From Myxococcus stipitatus DSM 14675 (lineage in GTDB: Bacteria; Myxococcota; Myxococcia; Myxococcales; Myxococcaceae), in assembly GCF_000331735.1 (NCBI RefSeq), contig NC_020126.1, positions 7,691,501-7,755,500 on the forward strand: DNA of 64,000 nucleotides. Direction: 5' to 3'. A model generated the notes under the pieces. The model made no database searches. It saw nothing but the letters and a program-made list of their open reading frames with translations, and was not told the DNA's origin. This document shows, piece by piece, positions 45,333 through 52,925 of the stretch. Numbering within the stretch: position 1 is the first letter of the stretch; each line of letters opens with the position of its first letter. A program made the position numbers and the translations under genes.

Positions 45333-45767
45333 TTACTCGCTCTGGAGCTCGAGGCCCTCGTGAGCCAGCTCGATGGACTCGATGGCGACCTCGTTGCCGG
45401 AGGCCTTGAGCGCGGGCCCTTCCACCTTCACCGGGAAGGCATTCATCACCTTCCACACCATCACCGGCTGGTGCTCCTCGTTGAGCAGGCTGATGATGAG
45501 GTTGCGGCGCTCCACCGTGTTGAGCTTCACGGTGCTCAGCCACTTGAAGAACTGGTTGTCTCCCTTGACGATGCCGCGCTTGAGCGTCACGTTGGAGAAC
45601 TTGCGGAGCCCGGGCATCTTGATGGACGAGTACTCGAGGAACGAGCCGTCCCGGTACTCGATGGCCTGGTTCTCCTGCGTGAGACCGCCGACCTCGGAGA
45701 AGCCGACGCGGCTCCCACCCCATTCGACGGTGAAATGAAAGACAGGGACTGGATATTGGGCTGGCAT
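45333..45767 (-). CDS. Main inner tube protein (Afp1-like)
   Basis: The 144-aa product is a gp19-like tube protein: VPVFHFTVEWGGSRVGFSEVGGL, IEYRDGSFLEYSSIKMPGLR, VTLKRGIVKGDNQFFKWLS and LLNEEHQPVMVWKVMNAFPVK, ending in a beta-strand (VAIESIELAHEGLEL). It should polymerise into the rigid inner tube. It is followed at once by a second tube gene, as Afp1 and Afp5 relatives often are in compact eCIS loci. Confidence 0.88.
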   Translation of the reverse strand: MPAQYPVPVFHFTVEWGGSRVGFSEVGGLTQENQAIEYRDGSFLEYSSIKMPGLRKFSNVTLKRGIVKGDNQFFKWLSTVKLNTVERRNLIISLLNEEHQPVMVWKVMNAFPVKVEGPALKASGNEVAIESIELAHEGLELQSE

Positions 45768-45808
45768 GACTGTTCAGAGCTCCTGGAAAGGGCTGGCCGT
45801 CAGACGCC

Positions 45809-47227
45809 TCAGGACGTCTGCAACTTGTGGGAGAACTTGAGGACGATGAACTCGGCCGGCCGCACCACCGCCATGCCAATCTCGACGTTCAGCCGCCCCT
45901 CGAGGATGTCCTGCGGGTTCATCGTCGAGCCGAGGCCACACTTGACGAAGAAGGCATCCTTCGGCGTGGCGCCCGCGAGTGCTCCCTCCCGCCACTTGTC
46001 GGTGAGGTAGTTCTCGATCATCCCGCGCACCTTCACCCAGGTGTTCGCGTCATTGGGCTCGAAGACGGCCCAATAGGTGGACTTCTTGATGGACTCCTCC
46101 ACCACGCTGAAGAAGCGGCGGACATTCACGTAGCGCCACTCGTTGTCGTTGCCGGCCAGCGTGCGAGCGCCCCACACCAGGGTGCCCTTGCCCGCGAAGG
46201 CGCGCACGGCGTTGATGGACTTGCCCGTGGTGGCGTCGACGTTGAAGTCGTCCTGCTTGAGGTTGTCGAGCTTCACCACCGGCTCGATGACGTCCGCCAG
46301 GCTCATGTTGGCCGGGGCCTTCCACACGCCTCGCGCGGAGTCGGTCGCGGCATAGATGCCCGCCACGGCGGCGCTGGGCGGCATGGTGATGTAGTGGTCC
46401 TTCAGGGCCTGCTTCACCTGGTTGTAGACGTTCGTGTTCGTCGACTTGAAGGTGTCCAGGCCCGCGGCGCTGCCCCCGTTGAGGGCCACCTTGACGTTGC
46501 CCTCCGACTCGGAGACGTAGTGGTTGAAGGCCGTCTTGACGAAGGGGTAGTAGGCCGCGCCGTACTTCAGGAAGTTGTTGCCGAAGTAGCCGCGGTTGGC
46601 GGTGAGCCCCGCCGAGTCCAGGCTCGTGCCGCCGCCGTGGATGTCGAAGATGGCGAAGCGGTCCCGGAGCCGGTTGCACTGGGCGAGCACGGCCTGCACC
46701 AGCGTGGTGTAGTCCCCGCTGCTCATGTTCACCGCTTCGGGGATGACGACGAGCGTGGGCTCGTCCTCCAGCGACAGCGCGTCCAGGCCGTCCTGCAGGC
46801 CATAGCCGGTGACGGGGCTGGTGCTGGCGTCACCCGTGAGGGTGAAGGTCGAGGTGGCCGGCGTGGGCGAGTACGTCCCGACGGAGACGACGTAGCACTG
46901 CGCTCCGCCGTTATCGAAGAACATCTTCACCGCGTAGTAGAGCAGGTACCACGTGGTGGGCGGCGCGACGGTGGCCGCGGAGATGACCCCGCCCGCTTCC
47001 GTGACGGTGACCGGGATGTCCGGCGCGGCCGGGTAGCCGAAGAGGCCCTCGTACTCCTTGAGGGAGTAGACCTTGGTGGGCTTCAGCAGCAGGTCGTTCG
47101 CGGTGGCCTTGGTGGCCTTCTCGGTCCAGCCGATGAAGGCGGGAATCGACGTGCCCACCTCCGCGACGGACGGAGGGAACGTCTGTATCTCTTCTACATA
47201 GACATCAGGAGTGCGGTAGGTGGGCAT
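45809..47227 (-). CDS. Contractile sheath protein (Afp2-like)
   Basis: The 472-aa product is a tail sheath protein: N-terminal TPDVYVEEIQTFPPSVAEVGTSIPAFIGWTE, a middle insertion domain, and the conserved C-terminal half with GVWKAPANMSLADV, DDFNVDATTGKSINAVRAFAGKGTLVWGARTL, RYVNVRRFFSVVEESIKKSTYW and the last strands (GRLNVEIGMAVVRPAEFIVLKFSHKLQ). Those terminal strands interlock neighbouring subunits. Only one sheath gene is present, unlike the three paralogues in Afp and PVC. Confidence 0.92.
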   Translation of the reverse strand: MPTYRTPDVYVEEIQTFPPSVAEVGTSIPAFIGWTEKATKATANDLLLKPTKVYSLKEYEGLFGYPAAPDIPVTVTEAGGVISAATVAPPTTWYLLYYAVKMFFDNGGAQCYVVSVGTYSPTPATSTFTLTGDASTSPVTGYGLQDGLDALSLEDEPTLVVIPEAVNMSSGDYTTLVQAVLAQCNRLRDRFAIFDIHGGGTSLDSAGLTANRGYFGNNFLKYGAAYYPFVKTAFNHYVSESEGNVKVALNGGSAAGLDTFKSTNTNVYNQVKQALKDHYITMPPSAAVAGIYAATDSARGVWKAPANMSLADVIEPVVKLDNLKQDDFNVDATTGKSINAVRAFAGKGTLVWGARTLAGNDNEWRYVNVRRFFSVVEESIKKSTYWAVFEPNDANTWVKVRGMIENYLTDKWREGALAGATPKDAFFVKCGLGSTMNPQDILEGRLNVEIGMAVVRPAEFIVLKFSHKLQTS

Positions 47228-47238
47228 GTCTTGAACCT

Positions 47239-48252
47239 CTACGGTTTCAACACGTGGATGATCACGTCTGCGTGGGGACTGTCGGCCCCGGGTTGGGGAA
47301 GGTGGTCGATGAGGACGTCCCCCGTGCTCGTCCTCACGAGCTGCACTTTCCTTCGCGCCTGTTGCCGCCGAGGCACGAGGGCTTGCGACTTGAAGAGGAC
47401 CACCTGGGCGTTGCTGCCCCCGAGCAGTCCAGCGGGGAGGTCGGCCGGGGTGAAGTCCTGGGACGACACCCGCGTGAAGACGAGCTGAGGACGGCTGTCC
47501 TCGGTGAAGCCCGTGTCCGTCACGCTGAGCAGGTTGGCCTCTGCTTGCGTGTAATTGTCAGCCACGAGGTAGTACTTCAGCGTCTCCTGGCGAGCGGCAT
47601 ACGCCACGGTGAACGTGGGTGGCGCGGTGTAGAAGCCCGGGTCGATGCGCAGCTCGAGGATGGCGAAGGCGCCCTCCTGCTGGAGCTCGGGGTCCAGGTA
47701 GCAGGCCGTTGTCACCGTCTCGAGACCGGAGGTCTCTGTCAGGGTGAGCGCGCCCGGTGGCAGGCCGGTGAGGTCGAAGGACACGGAGGCGCGGTCGTCC
47801 TCCTCCGTCACCGTCTGCGTGCGCAGCGTGTTCCCGGCCGCGTCATCCACGGAGACCGTGACGGGGCGCTCCGCGTCCGTCAGCGCGTGGGAGAACACCT
47901 GCCCCACGAAGGTCGCCTGGGTCGGCGCGCTGAGCTGGCCCACCGGGTCGTTCACCTGGTGCGACAGCGTGGCGCCGCCGGGGAGCCCCGCGGTGATGTT
48001 GCCGAACTGGGGATTGAGCTGTTTCAGCCCCACCCGCAGCGTCTTCCCCGCCAGGGAGACCAGGGGAGCGCCTTGGGGGTCCGCGTCGAACAGGACGTGC
48101 AGCACTCCCTCTCGGACGCGGGCCACCAGCCTGCCGCCCTCCAGCAACTTCGCCGTCTCGGAGGGCAGCACGAAGCCGAGGTCCGTGCAGGCGCCGGCGT
48201 AGTAGCCGTGCGCGATGCTCACGGTGAGCAATGTGCGAAGATGGAAGCTCAT
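47239..48252 (-). CDS. eCIS operon protein of unknown function
   Basis: The 337-aa product starts 4 bp inside the DUF4255 gene's end (ATGA overlap, coupled translation) and ends 11 bp before the sheath gene. It is beta-rich: residues about 100-260 read like one or two Ig-type domains (RPVTVSVDDAAGNTLRTQTV, SFDLTGLPPGALTLTETSG, FTVAYAARQETLKYYLV). No Afp or PVC counterpart is recognised at this position. It may be a cap or trunk accessory protein. Confidence 0.6.
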   Translation of the reverse strand: MSFHLRTLLTVSIAHGYYAGACTDLGFVLPSETAKLLEGGRLVARVREGVLHVLFDADPQGAPLVSLAGKTLRVGLKQLNPQFGNITAGLPGGATLSHQVNDPVGQLSAPTQATFVGQVFSHALTDAERPVTVSVDDAAGNTLRTQTVTEEDDRASVSFDLTGLPPGALTLTETSGLETVTTACYLDPELQQEGAFAILELRIDPGFYTAPPTFTVAYAARQETLKYYLVADNYTQAEANLLSVTDTGFTEDSRPQLVFTRVSSQDFTPADLPAGLLGGSNAQVVLFKSQALVPRRQQARRKVQLVRTSTGDVLIDHLPQPGADSPHADVIIHVLKP

Positions 48253-48818
48253 CGGAAGTGGAGGTTGGTGTCGAGCTGCGTGAGCGGCTGTTGGATGGAC
48301 GTCTGCGCGGTGTCCTGCAGGAGCACCATCCGGACCTTGTAGATGGCGGAGGGCAGCTGCTTGCCTCCGATGAAGGCCCAGACCTGGTTGACCTGCTCGT
48401 AGCTGAGCGACTGCAGCTCGGCGGTCAGCTTCTCGATGCGTCCATCCAGCCCGGGATACGCCTCGGGGGTGAAGGATGAGTGCGCCTGGAAGAACGTGAG
48501 GACGTGGGCGAGATAGCGCAGCGCCTGGTCGTAATGCGTGAACCGGGCCGCATAGAGGATGTGGAGGTTGAGCTTGAGCGGTGGCTCCAGGACCACATGC
48601 TTGCCTCCGGTGAGCCGTGTCTCGGGCATCTGGGATTTGAGGATGCGCTCCTCTTCCAGATGGATGAGGGAGACACCGAGCTGGTCCTCCTTGAGGACGT
48701 ACTTGCCCGTGTCATCCACCAGCCGCGTCATCTCCGCCTTGCCGAAGTCCGAGCCGGTTCGGGTGAGCAGATAGGCATTGAGTTCCTGAGCCAGGAACTT
48801 GAGCGCGATGTCCAGCAT
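48249..48818 (-). CDS. DUF4255 sheath/tube-terminating protein (Pvc16/Afp16-like)
   Basis: ATG 48818 has GGGGGAAG upstream and gives 189 aa; the open frame before it lies in the promoter region. The product shows the Pvc16/DUF4255 layout: an N-terminal helix (LDIALKFLAQELNAYLL), ISLVHLEEERILK-type motif SLIHLEEERILKS, PLKLNLHILYAARF, YDQALRYLAHVLTFFQ and IWAFIGGKQLPSAIYKVRMV-type ending. Afp16 caps the tube and stops its growth. It is the first gene of the operon. Confidence 0.85.
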   Translation of the reverse strand: MLDIALKFLAQELNAYLLTRTGSDFGKAEMTRLVDDTGKYVLKEDQLGVSLIHLEEERILKSQMPETRLTGGKHVVLEPPLKLNLHILYAARFTHYDQALRYLAHVLTFFQAHSSFTPEAYPGLDGRIEKLTAELQSLSYEQVNQVWAFIGGKQLPSAIYKVRMVLLQDTAQTSIQQPLTQLDTNLHFR

Positions 48819-49272
48819 GGACGGGCTTCCCCCAGGAGCTCGTGGAAAATCGAACGGAATTGCTAATTGAACGCGGGGGCCAGAGTTCCTTCGCGAACAG
48901 TCGCGCCGTCCCGCTGTCGCACACGTGTCACACTCCGTCTCGGACTCCCGTGTGAAACACGACATCCCGGACTTTCTTACGTGAGAGGTTTTGGAGGCTC
49001 ACGGGATGTCACAGGTGTGTCGTCAGTCGGCGCCCGGGGGCGGCGGCTCGCGTCATGGGGCGAGACACCGGGTGCTTCGGTGCTCCTTCACCTTGAGGAC
49101 CCTGTCTGGCCCTCGCGTCGGGATGAGCACCGTCCGGCGCGCCAGTCCTTGACGCCATGGCAACACCCTCTTGGACCTCTCGCCACTACAGCCAGACATG
49201 ACAACCACCCCCACCGAACTTACGTTCCGCCAGCCTCGAGCCTCACCCCCATTGACAACTCAAGGAGCCCCC
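48819..49272. promoter_or_regulatory. Divergent regulatory region between eCIS operon and lectin gene
   Basis: 454 bp without a convincing gene. It contains a block of GTGT/ACAC-type inverted motifs between about 48919 and 49020 and, nearer the eCIS start, an A+T-rich patch (TTCAATTAGCAATTCC on the minus strand, about 48860) which may be the promoter core. The lectin side ends in an AAGGAG site. Both transcription units probably start here. Confidence 0.5.
48961..49020. repeat. Nested long-spaced inverted repeat upstream of eCIS operon
   Basis: GACATCCCG (48961-48969) is mirrored by CGGGATGTC (49012-49020), 42 bp apart. Inside, GTGAG (48981-48985) is mirrored by CTCAC (49008-49012). Flanking copies of GTGTGAAACACG and CACAGGTGTGTC lie on either side. 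The spacing suggests two operator half-site pairs for a regulator acting through looping, or a cruciform. No regulator gene is nearby. Confidence 0.4.
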
Positions 49273-49716
49273 TTGAAACACACGTTCGCAGCACAGACGG
49301 CCCTCGCGCTCACCCTCCTCTCGTCGTCGGCGCCTGCCTTTGAAATCAGGAACAGGAACAACGACAAGTGCCTGGACGTCTACGCCTACCTCGACCACAA
49401 CGGCGCGCGCACCGCCTCGTGGGAGTGTTGGGGAGGGCCCAACCAGCAGTGGTACTGGAATGGCGAGGAGATCCGCAGCGTCATGAACGACAAGTGCCTG
49501 GACATCTTCGGCAGCAACACCAACGACGGCGCGCAGGTCACCATCTGGGAGTGCAACGGGGGCGACAACCAGCGCTGGTACTGGGACGGCAACATGCTGC
49601 GCAGCAGGCTCAACGGGAAGTGCCTGGAGATCTACGGCTTCAGCAACAACAACGGAGCGTTGATCAACACCTGGGACTGCTCGGACGGTCTCAACCAGCA
49701 GTGGTACCTGCGCTGA
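49273..49716 (+). CDS. Secreted ricin-type beta-trefoil lectin
   Basis: TTG 49273 is the best start: AAGGAG lies 5 bp upstream and the product then begins with a signal peptide (FAAQTALALTLLSSSAPA). The mature 127 residues form three trefoil units with NDKCLDVYA, NDKCLDIFG and NGKCLEIYG at their starts and QQW, QRW, QQW at their ends, the classic ricin B QxW repeats. All three units keep Asp or Glu and the Cys pairs, so sugar binding is likely at one to three sites. It has no enzymatic domain. The divergent position to the eCIS operon may be coincidence or co-regulation. Confidence 0.85.
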   Translation: MKHTFAAQTALALTLLSSSAPAFEIRNRNNDKCLDVYAYLDHNGARTASWECWGGPNQQWYWNGEEIRSVMNDKCLDIFGSNTNDGAQVTIWECNGGDNQRWYWDGNMLRSRLNGKCLEIYGFSNNNGALINTWDCSDGLNQQWYLR

Positions 49717-49785
49717 GCAGGGGTCTGGTGCGGACCCGGTCCATGCACTAGCGTCGGCCCATCATTCCCACGGGGGCCGCACGCG

Positions 49786-50049
49786 ATGAATCAGCCGCAA
49801 CTCCTTGCAGGACTGACCCGGTATGTCGCCGAAGAGATTCTCGAAGGGGATGCGGAGGACCTCCTCCCCACCACGCCCCTGCTCGAGCTCGGCATCCTCA
49901 ACTCCCTGGAGACCGCGCGGCTGATGGCCTTCGTCGAGAAGCAGTACGGCATCCGCGTGCCCGACGACGCGATGCGCGTGGAGAACCTCTCGTCGCTGAA
50001 GGCAATCGCAGACATGGTCTACGCCTGCGCACAGGCTCGCCAGGCGTAG
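49786..50049 (+). CDS. Stand-alone acyl carrier protein
   Basis: The 87-aa product has four predicted helices and the carrier motif LLELGILNSLETARL, whose Ser40 replaces the usual DSL Ser and should carry phosphopantetheine. Acidic helix II and the ending SLKAIADMVY match free ACPs that work with type I modules or transferases. It converges on the KS-AT gene of the polyketide locus (12 bp between stops) and could supply the carrier missing from that protein. Confidence 0.85.
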   Translation: MNQPQLLAGLTRYVAEEILEGDAEDLLPTTPLLELGILNSLETARLMAFVEKQYGIRVPDDAMRVENLSSLKAIADMVYACAQARQA

Positions 50050-50061
50050 CCCCGCGGGAGG

Positions 50062-52905
50062 TCAGCCTCCCTGCTTCTGGCCTCCGAGCAGCGCCTCGAC
50101 CTGCTCGTCGGTGAGCTGGTCGATCAGGTCGAGCTGCCCCGCCAGCGCCTCGACGTTCTCCTCCTTCAGCGAGGAGAACACGTCGGGATTCGGCGCGGAC
50201 GTCACGGCGGGCTGCTCGAACCAGTAGCGGCTGCGCTGGAAGCAGCTCGTCGGGAGCACCACCTTGTCGTGGGACTCGCCCCGGTAGAACTCCGGCCACG
50301 CGATGTCGGCCCCCTGGGCCACGAGCCCCGCCAGGCTCGCCAGGAGCCCCGTCCTGTCGTCGTCAGGAGATGGCAGGCCGGAGAACCCGCTCCGCTCGCC
50401 CGAGGGCTCCACGCGCCGCCCCAGGGCCCGCCAGCCCGCTCCCGGGCCCAGGTCCAGGGATGCGCCGATGCCATGGCTCGCGGCCAGGGCCCTCCACGCG
50501 GCCACCCACTGCGAGGGTGTTCCCACGGGGCCACGCCAGTGCTCCGGCCCCGGGGCCTCCACGCTCCTCCCCGTGAGCGACGACAGCCACGGGACCCGGG
50601 GCCGCTCGTGGGTCTTGGAGCGCGCCGCCGCCGTCAGGGCTTCTCGTGCGGAGGCCCAGACCGCCGGAGTGATGGCGTGCGAGGTGTCTCGCAGCTCGGC
50701 GCGGCTGCCTCGCTGGAGCAGCTCCGCCTGCACCGCCTCGATGGCGGCCCGCGCTCCGGACAGGACTCCGTTCCCCTCATCATCCAAGCCCAGCAGGCAC
50801 ACCTCGGGAGCGCGCTGGAGGACGTCCGCGAGGTGCTCGGGCCGCTCGAGGGTCAGCTCCGCGCCTGGCGATGCACGCTCGAGCTGCTCGCCCAGCGTCG
50901 CCGCGAGCTGCACTCCGTCCTCCCAGGAGAGCACTCCCGCCGCACAGGCCGCCGCGAGCTCGCCCTCACCGAGCCCCATCACCGTCGCGGGTGCGACCCC
51001 CCAGGCCCTCCACAGGTGCACCAGGCCACAGCGCACGGCGAAGCGCCCTGGGAGCGCGAGGCTTGGACCCGGAGGACGCGTCCCCGCGCCTCGCGCCCGG
51101 AAGAACTCCGAGGCGAAGGGGCGGCCCAGCGCGGCCTCACAGCGCAGGACGGCTTCCCGGAAGACAGGCTCGGACTCGAAGAGCCTCCGCCCCCACGCGG
51201 CGCCGTCCCGCTCCCCACCTCCGAACAGGAAGGCGATGCGAGGACGCTGCCTCCCGGAGCCCGCCCAGACCCCCGGCGGTGTCTCGCCACGCACGAAGCC
51301 CGCGAGCCGCTCTCGTGCCTCGACGACGCTCCTGGCCACCACCGCGACGCGGTGAGGCGCCGCCACCCGGCCCGTGTTCGCCGTGAAGCAGACCTCCGGA
51401 AAGGCGCGAGGCGACGAGAAGTGCTCCACGTACCGTCCCGCCAACTCCTGGAGCGCGGGCGCGGTCCGCGCCGAGAGCACCAAGAGCCGAGGAGAAGCGT
51501 CGGCCTGTGCCTGGGCCTCCGGTACGAGCGGCGCCTCCTCGATGAGGACGTGTGCGTTCGTCCCGTTGAAGCCGAACGCGGTCACCCCCGCGATGCGCCG
51601 CTTCGCGCCTCGTGCCCAGCGCCGGCGCTCCTTCGGAACGACGACGGGCAGCGCCTCCCAGCGGATGTTGGGATTGGGCGTCTCCAGGTTCAGGTGCGCG
51701 GGAATCTCCTCGTGCTGCATCGCGAGCACGACCTTGATGATGCCCGCGACCCCCGCCGCGCCCTCGGTGTGGCCGATGTTCGTCTTCACGGAGCCCACGA
51801 CCAGCGGCTCCTCCTTCGAGTGCGAGGGCCCGAAGACCCGGCCCAGCGCCTCCATCTCGATGGGGTCTCCGATGGCCGTCCCCGTGCCGTGGGCCTCCAT
51901 GTAGCCCACCTGCTCGGGCTCCACGCCTCCCATCTGGAGGGCGGCGCGCATCACCTTCGCCAGCGCGTTGCCGTTGGGTACGGTGAGCCCGCTCGACTGG
52001 CCGCTGTGATTCGTCGCCGAGCCCCGCAGCAGCGCGAGAATCGGGTCGCGGTCGGCGACGGCGTCCGACAGGCGCTTGAGCACCAGCATCCCGCAACCCT
52101 CGCCGCGCACGAAGCCATCCGCCGTCGCGTCGAACGTGCTGCAGCGCCCCTTCACCGACAGCATGCGCATCGCGCAGTTCACCACGGATGTCAGCGGCGA
52201 CAGGATGAGGCTGATGCCTCCCGCCAGCGCGAGGTCACACTCGCGCGTCCGCAGGCTCTGACAGGCCAGGTGCACGGTGACGAGCGACGACGAGCACGCC
52301 GCGTCCACCGCCATCGTCGGCCCCTGCAACCCCAGGCTGTACGCCAGTCGCCCGGCCGCGACGCTCAACCCCGAGCCCGAGGCGGTGTGCAGGTCGATCT
52401 GCGTCGCGTCCGTCATCAGGTGCGAGAAGTCCTCGTTCATCATCCCGACGAAGACACCGGTCGAGCTGCCCTTGAGGTCCGTCGCCGAGAGGCCCGCGCG
52501 CTCCAGCGCCTCCCAGGTGACCTCCAGGAGCAGCCGCTGGTGCGGGTCCATCCGCGCCGCTTCGCGAGGAGAGATGCCGAAGAACTGCGGGTCGAAGTCC
52601 TCCACCCCGCGGATGAAGGCGCCATGCCGCGTGTACATCTTCCCCGGTGTCCCCGGGGTCGGGTCGTAGTAGGCGTCGACGTCCCAGCGGGAGGCGGGGA
52701 TGGGCGCAATCGCGTCCCGCCCTTCGCGCAAGAGCTCCCAGAAGGACTCCGGCGAGTCCGCGCCTCCCGGGAAGCGCAAGCCCATGCCCACGATGGCGAT
52801 GGGCTCGCTCAACGCCAGCGCCAGCTTCGATTCGACCTTGCGCGCGAGCAGCGCCAGCTTGAGCGGCGGCAGGTCGCTGATGCGGGGGGTGGAGTCCGTC
52901 GTCAT
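50062..52905 (-). CDS. Type I polyketide synthase, KS-AT with degenerate AT (AT0), no carrier domain
   Basis: The 947-aa product has an N-terminal docking helix (residues 1-32), a ketosynthase (about 33-460) with Cys204 in DAACSSS, EAHGTGT and SVKTNIGH intact, and an AT-like domain (about 560-880). In the AT the GHSxG nucleophile motif is MGLGEGE: His is Leu and Ser646 is Gly; the FTGQGSQ loop is FGGGERD; the LIAARGRL Arg is lost (LAATLGEQL); and HAFHS is HAITP. It cannot be an active acyltransferase. The last 45 residues are an acidic docking segment (LDLIDQLTDEQVEALL). No KR, ACP or thioesterase. The condensing activity should remain. Confidence 0.88.
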   Translation of the reverse strand: MTTDSTPRISDLPPLKLALLARKVESKLALALSEPIAIVGMGLRFPGGADSPESFWELLREGRDAIAPIPASRWDVDAYYDPTPGTPGKMYTRHGAFIRGVEDFDPQFFGISPREAARMDPHQRLLLEVTWEALERAGLSATDLKGSSTGVFVGMMNEDFSHLMTDATQIDLHTASGSGLSVAAGRLAYSLGLQGPTMAVDAACSSSLVTVHLACQSLRTRECDLALAGGISLILSPLTSVVNCAMRMLSVKGRCSTFDATADGFVRGEGCGMLVLKRLSDAVADRDPILALLRGSATNHSGQSSGLTVPNGNALAKVMRAALQMGGVEPEQVGYMEAHGTGTAIGDPIEMEALGRVFGPSHSKEEPLVVGSVKTNIGHTEGAAGVAGIIKVVLAMQHEEIPAHLNLETPNPNIRWEALPVVVPKERRRWARGAKRRIAGVTAFGFNGTNAHVLIEEAPLVPEAQAQADASPRLLVLSARTAPALQELAGRYVEHFSSPRAFPEVCFTANTGRVAAPHRVAVVARSVVEARERLAGFVRGETPPGVWAGSGRQRPRIAFLFGGGERDGAAWGRRLFESEPVFREAVLRCEAALGRPFASEFFRARGAGTRPPGPSLALPGRFAVRCGLVHLWRAWGVAPATVMGLGEGELAAACAAGVLSWEDGVQLAATLGEQLERASPGAELTLERPEHLADVLQRAPEVCLLGLDDEGNGVLSGARAAIEAVQAELLQRGSRAELRDTSHAITPAVWASAREALTAAARSKTHERPRVPWLSSLTGRSVEAPGPEHWRGPVGTPSQWVAAWRALAASHGIGASLDLGPGAGWRALGRRVEPSGERSGFSGLPSPDDDRTGLLASLAGLVAQGADIAWPEFYRGESHDKVVLPTSCFQRSRYWFEQPAVTSAPNPDVFSSLKEENVEALAGQLDLIDQLTDEQVEALLGGQKQGG

Positions 52906-52925
52906 GGTGTCCTCTCGAGTCCGGC

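Noticed and set aside
48860-48885. Sigma-54-like promoter (TGGC...TTC) upstream of the eCIS operon
   Set aside because: TGGCCCCCGCGTTC resembles the -24/-12 pattern but lacks the TTGC element; not enough to call.
50056-50071. Hairpin GGGAGG/CCTCCC as a terminator between the free ACP gene and the KS-AT gene
   Set aside because: Only 6 bp with a 4-nt loop and it overlaps the PKS stop codon; could be chance.
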